Source: Palsa-506 sp963786975
Lineage (GTDB): Bacteria > Actinomycetota > Actinomycetes > Streptosporangiales > Streptosporangiaceae
DNA length: 64,000 nt
NCBI GenBank assembly: GCA_963786975.1
Contig: CAWBBE010000005.1
Location: forward strand, 496,001 to 560,000
Direction of reading: 5' to 3'
A model generated the notes under the pieces. The model searched no databases, had not been told where the DNA came from, and saw only the letters and a program-made list of their open reading frames with translations. How positions within the stretch are numbered: position 1 is the stretch's first letter; every line of letters begins with the position of its first letter. This document shows, piece by piece, positions 9,146 through 17,159 of this stretch. Made by a program: the position numbers and the translations under genes.

Positions 9146-9709
9146 GTGGCCGACTATCCGCACCCGTCCAGCCCGGGCCGCTCCGCGAACATGCGCGCCA
9201 ACCGGCGCAGCGATACCAAGCCCGAGCTTGCGCTGCGGCGTGCCCTGCACAGCCGGGGCTACCGCTATCGCAAGGATTACCGGCTCGATCTGGACGGCGG
9301 CCGGCGGGTCCGGCCCGACATCGCGTTCACCGCCCGGCGGGTCGCCGTGTTCGTCGACGGCTGCTTCTGGCATTGCTGCCCGCAGCACGGCAGCAAGCCG
9401 GCCGTCAACGTCGGCTACTGGGACCCTAAGCTGCGCCGGAACGTCGAGCGTGACCGTGCTGCCGATACCGCGCTGGCGGCGGCTGGCTGGGAGGTCGTCC
9501 GGATCTGGGAACACGAGCCAGTGGCCGAGGCGGTGGCCGCCGTGCTGGCCGCGCTGGCCCGCGGCCTGTCCCGGCCGGCCCCGGCTCCGCCCGCCGCCGC
9601 TGGCCGGCCGCCCGCGCCGCGGCCGGCCGCGGCCGGCCCGGTCCCGCCGCCTGCCGCCATCGCTGAGTTGCGGCCGGCCAGCCCCCGGCAGGCACCAGCT
9701 GGCCGGTAG
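9146..9709 (+). CDS. vsr: Very short patch repair (Vsr-like) endonuclease
   Basis: About 187 residues. The conserved Vsr core covers residues 10-130: NRRSDTKPELALRRALHSRG, the Asp of RPDIAF, and FVDGCFWHCCPQHGSKP with the metal and zinc-type Cys/His residues, then GYWDPKLRRNVERDRAADTAL and WEVVRIWEHEP. Vsr nicks at T:G mismatches made by deamination of 5-methylcytosine. The C-terminal 55 residues are a Pro/Ala tail. I prefer GTG 9146 (VADYPHP) to the TTG at 9137. No cytosine methyltransferase gene is in the window, so the usual Dcm partner must be elsewhere or absent. Confidence 0.85.
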   Translation: MADYPHPSSPGRSANMRANRRSDTKPELALRRALHSRGYRYRKDYRLDLDGGRRVRPDIAFTARRVAVFVDGCFWHCCPQHGSKPAVNVGYWDPKLRRNVERDRAADTALAAAGWEVVRIWEHEPVAEAVAAVLAALARGLSRPAPAPPAAAGRPPAPRPAAAGPVPPPAAIAELRPASPRQAPAGR

Positions 9710-9790
9710 CAAAGCCGATTTCCCGGCCGTGGCGCCCCAGGACTGGCACACTCATGGTCACCCGCTCCCAGGCCACCTTCTGGAGGGCTC

Positions 9791-10285
9791 GTGCGCGTCT
9801 TCCTGCCCTGCACACTGCCGACACTGGCAGTCGTGCTGGCCAGTGCCGAAATCGGCCAGCCCCCGCTGCGGGGGTTCGCCGTCACGCCCGCGCTGCGGGA
9901 GTCGTATGTCAGCGGTGACCTCGAAGAGCTCGAGTACACCGCGATGGCCCAGGCGGCCAGGGGATCGCTCCGGCTGCTGCTTGACCAGCCTGATGCGCCG
10001 CCCCGGCGGGTGGTGCTCGCGGTCGAGATCGCGGACGAGCGGATCGTCAAGGTAACCGCACCGGATGAGCCGGCCGCGGTCGAGATAGACGGCGCTGTCC
10101 CCGTTCAGCTGCTTGTTTCTGGTCATGTCGATGACGTCCGGGCGGCCGACGACATCAGGGCCGCGGTCGCCGCCCTGCCCAAGGCCGACGAGGGTGACGA
10201 TGACGCGATGTTCACGGTAGACGGCGCGGAGGGGCATGAGCTGATGTGGTACGCAAGCCAGGAACTTGCCTTCCTGGTCGGATGA
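9791..10285 (+). CDS. DUF6912 family protein
   Basis: A 164-residue cytoplasmic protein that matches by pattern the actinobacterial family now called DUF6912. The start MRVFLPCTLPTL, the centre FAVTPALRESY and the acidic segment EELEYTAMAQAARGSL are recognisable. The function is unknown. GTG 9791 has GGAGGG five bases upstream. It reads toward pruA with a 33-base gap, so the two may be cotranscribed. Confidence 0.7.
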   Translation: MRVFLPCTLPTLAVVLASAEIGQPPLRGFAVTPALRESYVSGDLEELEYTAMAQAARGSLRLLLDQPDAPPRRVVLAVEIADERIVKVTAPDEPAAVEIDGAVPVQLLVSGHVDDVRAADDIRAAVAALPKADEGDDDAMFTVDGAEGHELMWYASQELAFLVG

Positions 10286-10318
10286 GGCCGTTTCGCGCCT
10301 TCGTGCGACGATGAATTC

Positions 10319-11947
10319 ATGGATGCCGTTACCAACGTGCCCCCGCCGGTCAACGAGCCGATCAGGCAGTACCCGCCGGGCAGCCAGGACCGCGCCGTGC
10401 TGGAATCCAGGGTCAAGGACATGGCCAGCCAGCGGGCCGAGCTGACGATGACGGCGGGCGGCCGGCAGTGGATGGGCGGCGGCGGCCAGGTGGCGGTCGT
10501 GCAGCCGCACAACCACCGGCATGTCCTCGGCGAGTTCGGCAACGCCACCGAGCAGGACGTCCTGGCGGCGATCGACGCCGCCCGGGCGGCCGCGCCGGGC
10601 TGGCGCGCGCTGTGCTACGACGACCGCGCGGCGATCTTCCTGAAAGCCGCGGAACTGCTCGCCGGGCCGTGGCGGGCCACCATCAACGCGAGCACCATCC
10701 TGGGCCAGTCCAAGTCGGTCTACCAGGCGGAGATCGATGCCGCCTGCGAGCTGATCGACTTCTGGCGGTACAACGTGCACTACGGCAGGCGGCTGCTGGC
10801 CGAGCAGCCCGAATCGACCGGCGCCGCGTGGAACCGGCTGGAGTACCGCCCGCTTGAGGGCTTCGTGCTGGCCATCACGCCGTTCAACTTCACCTCGATC
10901 GCCGGCAACCTGCCGACCGCGCCGGCCCTGATGGGCAACGTGGTGCTGTGGAAGCCGTCGCCCACCCAGCAGTTGTCGGCGCACTACCTGATGCGGCTGC
11001 TTGAGGCAGCCGGGCTGCCGCCCGGGGTGATCAACATGGTGACCGGCGACGGCAGCGCCGTGTCCAGCGTCGCGCTGGCGCACGAGGAACTGGCCGGCAT
11101 CCACTTCACCGGATCCACCGGTACCTTCCAGCACCTGTGGCGCACCGTCGGGCAGAACATCGCCGGCTACCGCGGCTACCCGCGGCTGGTCGGCGAGACC
11201 GGCGGGAAAGACTTCGTGATCGCCCACCCGTCGGCCGATCCCGGCACGGCGACCACCGCGCTGATCCGCGGCGCGTTCGAGTATCAGGGCCAGAAATGCT
11301 CGGCCGCCTCCAGGGCCTATCTCGCCAGATCGGTCTGGGACCGGATGAGCGACGACTTCCTCCAGGTCGCGGCGTCGCTGACGATGGGCGACGTGTCCGC
11401 CGACTTCTCCCTGTTCATGGGCGCGGTGATCGACGAAAGGGCGCTGGCGAAGCACGCCGACGCGCTGGCCCGGGCCCGCACGCGCCCTTCCATCCAGGTG
11501 CTGGCCGGCGGCGAGATCAACGGCGCCGACGGCTATTTCGTGCAGCCGACCGTGCTGGCCTGCACGGATCCGGCCGACGAGGTATTCACCACGGAGTACT
11601 TCGGCCCGATCCTCGCCGTGCACGTGTTCGAGGACGCGGACTATGACCGGGTCGTGGCCCAGGCGGCGGACATCTCGCCGTACGCGCTGACCGGCTCGAT
11701 CATCGCCCAGGACCGGACGGCGATCGCGGCGGCCACCGAGGCACTCCGGTTCACCGCCGGCAATTTCTACGTCAACGACAAGCCGACCGGGGCGGTGGTC
11801 GGCCAGCAGCCCTTCGGCGGCGCGCGGGCCAGCGGCACCAACGACAAAGCGGGCTCCATCTTCAACCTGATCCGCTGGGTTAACGCCCGCACGATCAAGG
11901 AACTGTTCGTGCCACCGGCCGATTACCGCTATCCGCATATGGGGTAA
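10319..11947 (+). CDS. pruA: L-glutamate gamma-semialdehyde dehydrogenase (1-pyrroline-5-carboxylate dehydrogenase)
   Basis: A 542-residue single-domain P5C dehydrogenase, the last step of proline degradation, oxidising glutamate semialdehyde to glutamate with NAD. Motifs: AITPFNFTSIAGN and LWKPSPTQ (cofactor), GIHFTGSTGTF, the catalytic Glu in LVGETGGKDF and the catalytic Cys in YQGQKCSAASRAY. The C-terminal NFYVNDKPTGAVVGQQPFGG is family-typical. No proline dehydrogenase (putB) is adjacent. Its product feeds the NAD-glutamate dehydrogenase encoded at 17160-22176. Confidence 0.95.
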   Translation: MDAVTNVPPPVNEPIRQYPPGSQDRAVLESRVKDMASQRAELTMTAGGRQWMGGGGQVAVVQPHNHRHVLGEFGNATEQDVLAAIDAARAAAPGWRALCYDDRAAIFLKAAELLAGPWRATINASTILGQSKSVYQAEIDAACELIDFWRYNVHYGRRLLAEQPESTGAAWNRLEYRPLEGFVLAITPFNFTSIAGNLPTAPALMGNVVLWKPSPTQQLSAHYLMRLLEAAGLPPGVINMVTGDGSAVSSVALAHEELAGIHFTGSTGTFQHLWRTVGQNIAGYRGYPRLVGETGGKDFVIAHPSADPGTATTALIRGAFEYQGQKCSAASRAYLARSVWDRMSDDFLQVAASLTMGDVSADFSLFMGAVIDERALAKHADALARARTRPSIQVLAGGEINGADGYFVQPTVLACTDPADEVFTTEYFGPILAVHVFEDADYDRVVAQAADISPYALTGSIIAQDRTAIAAATEALRFTAGNFYVNDKPTGAVVGQQPFGGARASGTNDKAGSIFNLIRWVNARTIKELFVPPADYRYPHMG

Positions 11948-12103
11948 TGGCCAAGCCGGCCGGGCGCTGCGGGCCGCGGTCACTCAGTGTCATGCACCAG
12001 ATGGAAGTCCGTTAAGTTCTGGGATCCTGGTTGGTTCATCGCTACTCGCCCGCGGTGATGACGGCGGTACGCTCTGGATTGCCCGAGCGAGCCGGAGGCA
12101 CTC

Positions 12104-12850
12104 ATTTACTGTCTAGTTCTGTGGAACATCGACCTGACCCTGGTCGACGTCAGCCGGGTCACCAGGGACGCCTATGCGGATGCCTTCCGCCGGGTCACCG
12201 GCCGTCCGCTGGTCCAGCTGCCGCGGCTGGCGGGCCAGAGCGAGTCGGAGATCTTCTTCGAGGCGCTGGCGCGGAACGACGCGCCGCCGACCGTGCCCGC
12301 GGCGATCGCGCCGACCGCCGACGGCAGCGACGAACTGCTCAGCCGGTTCGTCTGCGAGCTGGCCGCGGCGTTCGGATCCCGGCGGGCGCTGCTGCCCGAG
12401 CGCGGCCGCATCCTGCCCGGGGCCAGGGAGGCGGTACTGGCCGTAGCCGGCCTGCCCGGCGTGGTCCAGTCGGTGCTGACCGGCACCATCAGGCCGAACG
12501 CGGTGGAGAAGCTGCGCGCTTTCCGGCTGGACGGCTTCTTCGATTTCGAGGTCGGTGGCTACGGGTCCGAGATCTACCCGAAGGGTGCCCAGCTGATGAA
12601 GTCAAGGAGCCGGGCCGCCGAGAAGTACGGGGTGGCCTTCGACGAGAGATCGACCGTGTACATCGGGGATTCGACCAGGGATGTGGCCGCGGCGCAGACC
12701 GGCGGGGCCAGGTCGGTCGCCATCGCCACCGGGCGGTCGACCGAGGGAGACCTGCGCGCCGCCGGAGCCAGCCTGGTGCTGCCGGACCTGACGGACGTCG
12801 CCGCCCTGACCCGGGCGATTCAGCTGCTGGCCGCGCCATCGGCGGGCTGA
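12104..12850 (+). CDS. HAD family hydrolase with altered motif I and unclear start
   Basis: A HAD-type phosphatase fold of about 248 residues. From about 12119 the frame reads LWNIDLTLVDVSRVTRDAY, then SVLTGTIRPNAVEKL, EIYPKGAQLMKSR and YIGDSTRDVAAAQ. Motif I normally reads D-x-D; here it is N-I-D, so the nucleophilic Asp is Asn. A ribosome site GGAGG at 12094-12098 is followed in frame by ATT (12104) and then CTG (12119). No ATG, GTG or TTG lies between that site and the HAD motif; the first GTG is at 12293, after it. Either a rare start is used or there is a sequence error. Confidence 0.7.
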   Translation: MYCLVLWNIDLTLVDVSRVTRDAYADAFRRVTGRPLVQLPRLAGQSESEIFFEALARNDAPPTVPAAIAPTADGSDELLSRFVCELAAAFGSRRALLPERGRILPGAREAVLAVAGLPGVVQSVLTGTIRPNAVEKLRAFRLDGFFDFEVGGYGSEIYPKGAQLMKSRSRAAEKYGVAFDERSTVYIGDSTRDVAAAQTGGARSVAIATGRSTEGDLRAAGASLVLPDLTDVAALTRAIQLLAAPSAG

Positions 12851-12953
12851 ATCCCGGCTGGGCCAGCGCGGTGCCCGCGGTGCCGCTGACGGCACCGGCG
12901 CGGCGCGGGCCGGGCGGCCGCGGGCTGCCGGTCAGGCCGGCCGGGCCGGCCGG

Positions 12954-13226
12954 GTGCCGGCCGTGCTGCTGACGGTTTACGGCGTGGCGGCCCTGACCTT
13001 CATGATGGCGATGTACGGGCTGGAGCGCCGCAGCCCGGTGTTCGTGCTGCTCTTCGCGGTCGGCTGCGCGCTGGCCAGCAGTTACGGGTTCCTCTCCGGG
13101 GCATGGCCGTTCGGTGTGGTCGAGGCGCTGTGGTCCCTGGTCGCGCTGCGCCGCTACCTGTCCTTGACCAGGGCGGATCGGGCCCGCGCGGACGAGCGTG
13201 CGGGGCCGGATCCGCCGCGATCATGA
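12954..13226 (+). CDS. Small two-helix membrane protein
   Basis: A 90-residue protein with two hydrophobic segments (about residues 3-20 and 28-45) and the phrase WPFGVVEALWSLVALRRYL, seen in small conserved actinobacterial membrane proteins of unknown function. The C-terminus is charged and hydrophilic. GTG 12954 opens the frame; a second GTG at 12963 is possible. It lies between a HAD gene and a convergent hypothetical gene, with no hint of partner. Confidence 0.65.
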   Translation: MPAVLLTVYGVAALTFMMAMYGLERRSPVFVLLFAVGCALASSYGFLSGAWPFGVVEALWSLVALRRYLSLTRADRARADERAGPDPPRS

Positions 13227-13253
13227 AATCACCGGGTCAGCCGGGCCACCGGG

Positions 13254-13898
13254 TCAGCCGGGCCACCGGGCCGACTGCGGTGAGCGCCTGCGGAGGTCGT
13301 CCCTGATGTCGCGGCCGAGCCGCCGGGTCTCGAGCCGGTTGAGCGCCGCGCCGGCCATCGCGCCGGTGAGCATCGGGCCGAGCGACGTGGCGCTCCGCCC
13401 GGCCCGGGCGAGCAGCCTGCGCTGCAGCCGGCGGCGCAGCGGCGATCCCACCGCGAGCACCAGCCCGCCCGGCGCGAGCGCCACCCCGCGCCGATTCGCC
13501 CAGGACCCCACGTAGGCAGCCATCCGCTCGGGCGCCGAGCCTGCCGCGCGCATCCCGTACACCTCGTGCAGTTCGGCGATCAGCTTGAGCTCGATTCCGA
13601 CCAGCGCCAGGGTCTCGGTCGCGATCTCCACTGGCACGGCCGGGATGACGGGCAGCACCATGGACGCGCCGACTGCCGCGCCGACGCCAGCCGCCGTCCG
13701 GGACGCACCGCGGATCAGCGCGTCGGCGAGTTCCTCGGGCGAGCAGCCGGGGAACTGCCGCCGCAGCGCGGCCTGGTCCCGGACCGGCAGCCGAGGTGCC
13801 ATCGCGATCACCTGGTCGGCCAGCCACCGGCTGGCTGACTGAGCGCCCCGCCAGGTGACCTGGCCGCCGCGTCCGGCCGCCCGGGCGGTAGCGGCCAT
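13254..13898 (-). CDS. Conserved hypothetical protein, possibly EcsC-like; N-terminus may be frameshifted
   Basis: A 214-residue protein. It has LRRQFPGCSPEELADALIRGASR, then a Gly/Ala/Val-rich helix (GVGAAVGASMVLPVIPAVPVEIATETLALVGIELKL) and a basic C-terminus rich in Arg. The pattern resembles EcsC-like actinobacterial proteins, but I cannot confirm this. Upstream, in another frame from an ATG at 14103, the translation REL SGQVADLVEGLSEPGLAGPG looks like real coding sequence, so the true start may be near 14103 with a one-base indel close to 13905. Confidence 0.55.
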   Translation of the reverse strand: MAATARAAGRGGQVTWRGAQSASRWLADQVIAMAPRLPVRDQAALRRQFPGCSPEELADALIRGASRTAAGVGAAVGASMVLPVIPAVPVEIATETLALVGIELKLIAELHEVYGMRAAGSAPERMAAYVGSWANRRGVALAPGGLVLAVGSPLRRRLQRRLLARAGRSATSLGPMLTGAMAGAALNRLETRRLGRDIRDDLRRRSPQSARWPG

Positions 13899-14196
13899 CA
13901 GCCGCCTGACCCGGGCCGGCGAGGCCCGGCTCGCTGAGGCCCTCGACGAGGTCAGCCACCTGCCCGCTCAGCTCCCGCTGGGCTATTACCGCCGACCCGG
14001 CCGGGCCGTCCGGACGGCCCGGCCTGGCCGGGCCCGTCCCGGCCGTCCGTTGCCCCTCGGCTGGCCCGGCCTGATCGCTGGTCCCGTTACCTGCTGATGT
14101 CATGGCATACGCCTACCCGTCCTGCCGGGGTGTACGCCGCCCGCCGCCGCGGGCCCCGCGTTGCGGCACCCGGTCCTGACGTCTCATGCTGGGCCT

Positions 14197-16281
14197 ATGC
14201 CCATAGACGATCATCCGAGGCCGGCCGCCGGCTCGGCCGCCGCGCTGGCCGGGCGTGATTACGGCGCGATTCTCTGGGAGCCGACGCCGGAATCGATCGC
14301 CGCGGCGCGGGTCACCGGCTACGTCCGCTGGCTGGCCGACCATCGCGGCCTGCACCTGACCGGGCATGACCAGCTCTGGCGGTGGTCGGTGACCGAGCCG
14401 GCCGTGTTCTGGGAGTCGGTCTGGGACTACTTCGGCGTGCTGGGGGAGCGGGGCAGCGGCCCGCCGCTGACCGGCGCCGGGATGCCCGGCGTGCGCTGGT
14501 TCGACGGCGCCACGATCAACTACGCGCGCAACGCGCTGCGGACCGCCCGCGACCAGCCGGCCAGGACAGCCGTGATTTACCGCGGCGAGGACGGCCGCGG
14601 CGGGACGCTCAGCTACGGAGCGCTGGAGCGCGAGGTTGCCCGGGCCGCGGCCGGGCTGCGCGGGCTCGGCGTCACCGCCGGCGACCGGGTGGCCGGCTAC
14701 CTGCCGAACATCCCGGAGGCGCTGATCGCCTTGCTGGCCACCGCCAGCCTCGGCGCGATCTGGTCGTCGTGCTCGCCCGATTTCGGCGCGCCCAGCGTCA
14801 TCGACCGGTTCGCGCAGATCTCGCCGAAGGTGCTGATCGCGGTCGGCGGTTACGGCTACGGCGGGAAGTCCTTCGACCGGCGGCCCGAGGTCGCGACCAT
14901 AGCGGCCGCGCTGCCCGGTCTCGGCGCGGTGGTGCTGGTCGGCGCCGCGGCCGGGGAGCCGTGGCCGGGCATGCCCGGCCCCCGCGTGCTGCACTGGGAC
15001 AACCTGGCCGGCCGCGGTGCCCGCTCCGCAGGCCCGGCCGGGCTGGCTGACTCCGGCGGGCTCGCCGATCCCGGCGGCCCGCCGCTTGAGTTCACCGACG
15101 TTCCGTTCGACCATCCGCTGTGGGTGCTGTACTCCTCCGGCACGACCGGCCTGCCCAAGCCGATCGTGCACGGGCATGGCGGCATCGTGCTTGAGCATCT
15201 CAAGGTGCTCACCTTCCACCAGGACCTCGGCCCGGGCGACGTCTTTTTCTGGTACACCACGACCGGCTGGATGATGTGGAACTACCTGGCTGGCGGCCTG
15301 CTCGCGGGCGCGACCGTGGTCCTCTACGACGGCAGCGCCAGCTATCCGGACACTGGCGCGCTCTGGCGGCTGATCGCCGAGACCGGCGTGACCTACGCCG
15401 GCACCGGGGCGCCGTACCTGCTGGCCTGCGCCAAGGCGGAGCTGCGGCCAGCCGCCGAGCACGACCTGTCCCGGCTCCGCGGGGTCGGATCCACCGGATC
15501 TCCGCTGCCGCCGGAGGGCTTCCGCTGGGTCTACGACTCGGTGGGCAGCAACCTGCTGCTCGGCTCGTTCTCCGGCGGCACCGACCTGTGCACCGGGTTC
15601 GTCGGACCGAGTCCGCTGCTCCCGGTCCGCGCCGGGGTGATCGCCGGCCGCTGCCTCGGCGCGCAGGTGGCCGCGTATGACGCCGCCGGGAACGCCATTG
15701 TCGGCTCGGTAGGAGAGCTGGTGATAACGGAGCCGATGCCGTCCATGCCGGTCGGCTTCTGGAACGACCCCGGTGGCGAGCGTTACGCCGCCAGCTACTT
15801 CGCCCAGTATCCGGGAGTGTGGCGGCACGGGGACTGGATCCTGTTCTTGCCGGACGGCGGCTGCGTCATCTACGGCCGCTCGGATGCCACCTTGAACAGG
15901 GGCGGCGTCCGGATGGGCACCAGCGAGTTCTACCGCGTGGTGGAGCGGCTGCCGGAGATCGCCGACAGCCTGGTCGTCGATACTGGCGGGCTCGGCCACG
16001 ACGGCCGGCTCATCTTGTACGTCACGATGGCCGGCCACCGCGCTCTGGACGACAGCCTCACCGGCCGGATCCGCGCGCAGCTGCGCGCCGAGCTGTCGCC
16101 GCGGCACGTCCCGGACGAGATCCATCAGGTGCCGGGCATCCCGCGGACGCTGTCCGGCAAGAAGCTCGAGGTGCCGGTCAGGAAGATCTTGCTGGGCACC
16201 CCGCTGGCCGAGGCGGCCGACCCGGATGCGCTGGCCAACCCGGAGGTACTGCCGTTCTTCGCGCCCGGGGAGCCCGGATGA
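14197..16281 (+). CDS. Acetoacetate--CoA ligase (acetoacetyl-CoA synthetase)
   Basis: A 694-residue AMP-forming CoA ligase. The N-terminus (YGAILWEPTPESI, VWDYFGVLG, MPGVRWFDGATINYARN) is specific for acetoacetyl-CoA synthetase. The AMP-binding motif is LYSSGTTGLPKPIVHGHGG, followed by YTTTGWMMWNYLAGGLL, FSGGTDLCTGF and the C-terminal lysine region RTLSGKKLEVPVRKIL. It activates acetoacetate to acetoacetyl-CoA in ketone-body or PHB use and in leucine/aromatic breakdown. Its stop overlaps the ATG of the tryptophan dioxygenase gene by four bases. Confidence 0.93.
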   Translation: MPIDDHPRPAAGSAAALAGRDYGAILWEPTPESIAAARVTGYVRWLADHRGLHLTGHDQLWRWSVTEPAVFWESVWDYFGVLGERGSGPPLTGAGMPGVRWFDGATINYARNALRTARDQPARTAVIYRGEDGRGGTLSYGALEREVARAAAGLRGLGVTAGDRVAGYLPNIPEALIALLATASLGAIWSSCSPDFGAPSVIDRFAQISPKVLIAVGGYGYGGKSFDRRPEVATIAAALPGLGAVVLVGAAAGEPWPGMPGPRVLHWDNLAGRGARSAGPAGLADSGGLADPGGPPLEFTDVPFDHPLWVLYSSGTTGLPKPIVHGHGGIVLEHLKVLTFHQDLGPGDVFFWYTTTGWMMWNYLAGGLLAGATVVLYDGSASYPDTGALWRLIAETGVTYAGTGAPYLLACAKAELRPAAEHDLSRLRGVGSTGSPLPPEGFRWVYDSVGSNLLLGSFSGGTDLCTGFVGPSPLLPVRAGVIAGRCLGAQVAAYDAAGNAIVGSVGELVITEPMPSMPVGFWNDPGGERYAASYFAQYPGVWRHGDWILFLPDGGCVIYGRSDATLNRGGVRMGTSEFYRVVERLPEIADSLVVDTGGLGHDGRLILYVTMAGHRALDDSLTGRIRAQLRAELSPRHVPDEIHQVPGIPRTLSGKKLEVPVRKILLGTPLAEAADPDALANPEVLPFFAPGEPG

Positions 16282-17111
16282 CCGGGCCAGCCGGCCGCAC
16301 CGGGCCGGCTGGCCGCACCGGGCCCGCCCCGGGCCGCCGGTTCGGCGAGGAAGGCGGCCGGCTGACCTATGGCAGCTACCTCCGGGTGCCCGAGCTGCTT
16401 TCCCAGCAGGTACCGCAGGCCGATCCGCCGGCCCACGACGAGTTGCTGTTCATTACCGTGCACCAGGCGTACGAGCTGTGGTTCCAGCAGTTGCTGTATG
16501 AGCTCGGCGCCGCCCGGGATGCCATGTCGGCGGACGCGACGTGGCGGGCCAGGCAGTTGCTGCGCCGTGCACACGTCATCGAGCGGCTGCTGGTCAGCCA
16601 GATCGACGTGCTGGAGACGATGACGCCGCAGGACTTCCTGGAGTTCCGCGCGGCGCTCGCGCCGGCCAGCGGCTTCCAGTCGGTGCAGTTCCGCGAGCTC
16701 GAGTTCCTGTCCGGGGCGAAGGACGAGCGTTACGTTGCCCGGTTCCGTGCGCTGACGGGCTCCGAACGGGACCGGCTGGCCAGGCGGCTGGCCGAGCCGT
16801 CGCTCTGGGACGCGTACCTGGGCCTGCTCGGCGCCCGCGGGCTGCCGGTCCGCGATTCCGAGCAGGTGCTGGCCTCGCTCGTCTCGATCGCCAGGGACCG
16901 GGCGGGTCAGGACGATCTCTGGCAGCTGGCCGAGGACCTGCTGACCCATGATGAGCTGTCCGGGCTCTGGCGGGCCCGGCACGTGCAGATGGTAGAGCGG
17001 CAGATCGGCACGAAATCCGGCACCGGCGGGTCCACCGGCGCGCCATACCTGCACAATCGAGTGCCGCTGCGCTATTACCCGCTGCTGTGGGAACTGCGAG
17101 ATTGGTTGTAG
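16278..17111 (+). CDS. kynA: Tryptophan 2,3-dioxygenase
   Basis: A 277-residue haem enzyme that opens the indole ring of L-tryptophan to N-formylkynurenine. After a Gly/Pro-rich start it has LTYGSYLRVPELL, the signature HDELLFITVHQAYELWFQQL, ETMTPQDFLEFR and SGFQSVQFRELEF. The haem-ligand histidine is in WRARHVQMVERQIG, followed by KSGTGGSTGAPYL. Translational coupling (ATGA at 16278-16281) to acetoacetyl-CoA synthetase puts it in an amino-acid breakdown operon. No kynureninase or formamidase gene is nearby. Confidence 0.95.
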   Translation: MTGPAGRTGPAGRTGPAPGRRFGEEGGRLTYGSYLRVPELLSQQVPQADPPAHDELLFITVHQAYELWFQQLLYELGAARDAMSADATWRARQLLRRAHVIERLLVSQIDVLETMTPQDFLEFRAALAPASGFQSVQFRELEFLSGAKDERYVARFRALTGSERDRLARRLAEPSLWDAYLGLLGARGLPVRDSEQVLASLVSIARDRAGQDDLWQLAEDLLTHDELSGLWRARHVQMVERQIGTKSGTGGSTGAPYLHNRVPLRYYPLLWELRDWL

Positions 17112-17159
17112 CGGCTGGCGCGATGCGGCGGCCGGCCCGGCACACGAAGGAGTGGACCG

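Noticed and set aside
12031..12972. Long frame over the second HAD gene
   Set aside because: It is an Arg/Gly/Pro-rich shadow; the HAD motifs are in another frame.
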